NCBI GenBank assembly: GCA_001953115.1
Contig: LSSL01004953.1
Location: 1 to 11,012 of the forward strand
Direction: 5' to 3'
Origin: Smittium mucronatum
Taxonomy: Eukaryota; Kickxellomycota; Harpellomycetes; Harpellales; Legeriomycetaceae
DNA: 11,012 bases
Notes under the pieces: generated by a model
What the model was told of the DNA's origin: nothing
The model's database searches: none
What the model saw: the letters and a program-made list of their open reading frames with translations, nothing else
In this document: positions 8,940-11,012 of the stretch, one piece after another
Layout: each line of letters starts with the position of its first letter
How positions within the stretch are numbered: the first letter of the stretch is position 1
Translations under genes and position numbers: made by a program

Positions 8940-9514
8940 AAATCTTTAAATAAAAATAAAAAATATAACACAATATTTTTCAATATAAACAGAAACTTTG
9001 ACACCAGAATTATCAATATATGAATTGCAACGAAAAAAAATAGCAACAGAATAATTAGTAAAACCAGAGGCAGCAATCACAATCACAAACGCACTCGTAT
9101 AATTCTCAAAAATAAATAAATTAGGATCTGAATTAAAATCCTAATTGAAACAGAAATAGAAAAAAAAAACGCAATCGAAATAAAAAAGCGAAAAAAAATC
9201 TCAAAAATAATCCAAAAGCAAAATCAACCCAAAAATCTCATCAAAAGATATAGAAAAATTTACGGTAATCGCAGCAAAAATATCAGCCAAAGTTACAAAA
9301 GCACAATCTCAGCGTCATTTGAAACGATATCGGCAATTGAAGCTGATTAATTAATATATCTTTAAATTTAATCTTTATATATATATTACCTTTTTTGCTT
9401 ATATGAATTTTTTAGTATTTATTATCTTCATTCAAATCACAAATTGGCTATTAAATAAATTTTTAATTTTAATTTTAATTATTTTTATAGACAGATAATC
9501 TGCATAATTATAAT
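8940..9514 (-). repeat. Right arm of a long diverged inverted repeat
   Basis: The reverse complement is colinear with 1787-2390. The best block is 9361-9383 against 1937-1959 (22 of 23). Others are 9486-9514, 9415-9443, 9267-9296, 9128-9159 and 9065-9096. From 9040 to 9350 the plus strand is A- and C-rich, the mirror of the T- and G-rich left arm, with about 33% G+C at 9061-9120. The part from 9065 inward to 8940 aligns only loosely. On the minus strand, 9140 to 8946 is free of stops for 64 codons without an ATG. It contains varied residues, but the length is near chance and no motif is recognised. Confidence 0.75.
9461..9480. repeat. (TTTTAA) hexamer microsatellite, 3.3 copies
   Basis: Perfect period-6 run. 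On the minus strand it reads as ATTAAA repeats and occupies the position of the ATTGAA run of the left arm. Confidence 0.9.
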
Positions 9515-10446
9515 TGTTTAGCTAATAAACACCGTTTAATTTGAGCCAAATTAGACTATTTTGGTCAAATTTCTACCGTTAAAAGCGGCATTAATTCATT
9601 TTATTCAGATTTCAACTGTCTTAAGCATATTTCGACTAATATAGAAAATGTGACCTATCATAGTGTAAATATTTATAAGTAAATTTTCAACCAAAAAGAA
9701 TTGTCTTTTTAAAATAAATTAAGATACCTTTTTAGTAGATGTTGGATTTTTTTTAAAAAAGTAAGAAAAAAATATAATAAATAATCAGATTTATAAAAAA
9801 TATATAGTTATTCGTTATAGATATTTTTTGTGTGAAATTCAGTTTTTTAAATTAGGTAAGCCATAAATGCTAGCAAATTATTTAGTATGTAGTGAAAGTG
9901 AAAAGATTAGAAATAGGCTAATAGCTAAAACTAACTCAAATAATTTTGGATGCTTCATCAATTAGAAAAATTTTAACGGATAGGAATGAGTATTATATAT
10001 AAAGAATAAAAATGCCTCCATAATTTTTGAAATTTATCAAATTGGTACGCAAATATGATTGTTTCAAGAAATCGAGTTTCAAATAATGTGTATTCCAATT
10101 CTCTTAACCCCAGCTACGGTCCATTTAAAAGATAATAATAATAAAAAAACCCATATGAGGATTGCAGATAAGATTTTTTAAGCCTTCGAGTTAAGTAAAA
10201 TTTGTCCTATTAGAAATTTTATTTTCAATATATTTAAAACTTTTAAAACATTTATTTTTATACCCGATCTTTATATAATCTTTACTTTTTTTTTTTTAGA
10301 AATCAGAATGAGTACTGTGGCTTATTATCAAAATCAGTTATATTCCGAGGGAATAATAATCTGAAATAAACATCTGTTGATTATTATTTATGTAAACTTT
10401 TTGATATAATAAAAAATACACTTAGTTATATACTTCTTTCATAATA

Positions 10447-10470
10447 AGTAGTAGTAGTAGTAGTCGTAGT
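10447..10470. repeat. (AGT)8 microsatellite with one variant unit
   Basis: Six AGT units, one CGT unit, then a final AGT. It is an ordinary trinucleotide repeat with no open frame running through it that I can support. Confidence 0.95.
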
Positions 10471-10568
10471 AAGATCAAGCAAAGTTGATATATTTACCCC
10501 TTCCATATGCTTTGTATTAAGTAAAGTAGCTTCAAATAATTTTATAGTGGACTCTTTAAAAGTTTTAA

Positions 10569-10580
10569 ATGACATGTCAT
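10569..10580. repeat. Perfect 12-bp palindrome
   Basis: ATGACATGTCAT is its own reverse complement. It has more G+C than the surrounding AT palindromes and resembles a dimeric protein-binding site in shape only. No nearby gene gives it a role. Confidence 0.4.
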
Positions 10581-11012
10581 ATTTTTTTAATATATTTGAT
10601 ATTATTATTAAGATAGTTGTAAATCAAATAAAGATATTTAGCTGTCAGAATAATTTTTAAATAAATCCCCTAAGTCGGGTAAAAAATTTTTCCAAACCAT
10701 TTTTTATGTTCTTATCATTTATATAAATATACATAACTCCTTCTTAGGGACTCATGAATGTGTTTCGTTTTTTTAAATTAGGAAAAAATTGAAAATAGAA
10801 ATCGGGCTTAAATATTTTTATTAAGAGTTTGAGATATGAATGTTTAAAATAAAATAAAATTTTGTTTGGAAAATAAGATTTTTATTAGTATTGATGAGCT
10901 TAATTTTCAATTTTTTGTTTAATAAGAAGCATATAAATTTCTTTCATTATTTTTTAAAACAATATTATAGCAAAAAGCCGATTTTTTCATGTTTTCCATT
11001 ATTTTTTTAGGT

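Larger units (their letters stand above)
9515..11012. other. AT-rich spacer without a supportable gene
   Basis: Dense stops in all frames. The only ATG-started run I noted is 9867-9965 (32 codons, plus strand), directly after a TAA. It has varied residues but is too short to support. G+C-richer patches occur at about 9530-9600 and 10095-10130. The window ends in a T-tract followed by AGGT, which resembles a splice acceptor but occurs often by chance in such DNA. No RNA gene seen. Confidence 0.65.

Noticed and set aside
8946..9140. 64-codon open stretch on the minus strand in the right arm
   Set aside because: No ATG. The left arm does not keep an equivalent open frame, and the length is near chance.
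11001..11012. T-tract followed by AGGT at the window end, as a splice acceptor
   Set aside because: Such words are frequent in DNA of this composition, and no exon-like sequence can be seen past the window edge.

Overview
The window is about 80% A+T (60-base lines I counted ranged from about 10% to 43% G+C, mostly below 20%). Stop codons are dense in all six frames and I find no supportable protein-coding gene, tRNA, rRNA or operon-like structure in 11 kb. That argues against a bacterial, phage or organelle coding region. It fits intergenic or intronic nuclear DNA of an AT-rich eukaryote. CpG-containing words such as TTCGA and ATCGAA are common, so strong CpG depletion is not obvious. I cannot name the organism: an AT-rich insect, nematode or protist would all be compatible.

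Layout. 1-1520: AT-rich spacer. 1525-1632: degenerate tandem repeat of about 35 bp. 1787-2390: left arm of a long, diverged inverted repeat. 2403-2418: (TA)8. 2747-3260: a G+C peak with three open stretches following one another in three frames, a possible gene or element relic. 3261-6356: AT-rich spacer. 6357-7860: a block of higher G+C (about 27-33% in three sampled lines) with an 81-codon open frame and weak internal repetition. 7861-8856: very AT-rich spacer with one good hairpin. 8857-8933: a perfect 36-bp tandem duplication. 8940-9514: right arm of the inverted repeat. 9515-11012: AT-rich spacer with an AGT microsatellite and a 12-bp palindrome.

The main structure is the pair of arms. 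At least seven colinear blocks of the left arm recur, in the same order and with similar spacing, on the opposite strand of the right arm, and the two arms show opposite strand composition (T+G versus A+C). Together they bound about 7.7 kb (1787-9514). This could be the decayed body of a long-terminal-inverted-repeat element, or two old copies of one dispersed repeat that happen to face each other. The 2747-3260 relic and the 6357-7860 block lie inside it, but nothing I can read identifies a transposase, polymerase or any other element protein.

The open frames are at chance level. With A=T=0.4 and G=C=0.1, about 5 stop-free runs of 60 codons or more, and about 0.6 of 81 or more, are expected here. 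I found six of 58-83 codons. No genes can be said to work together in this window.
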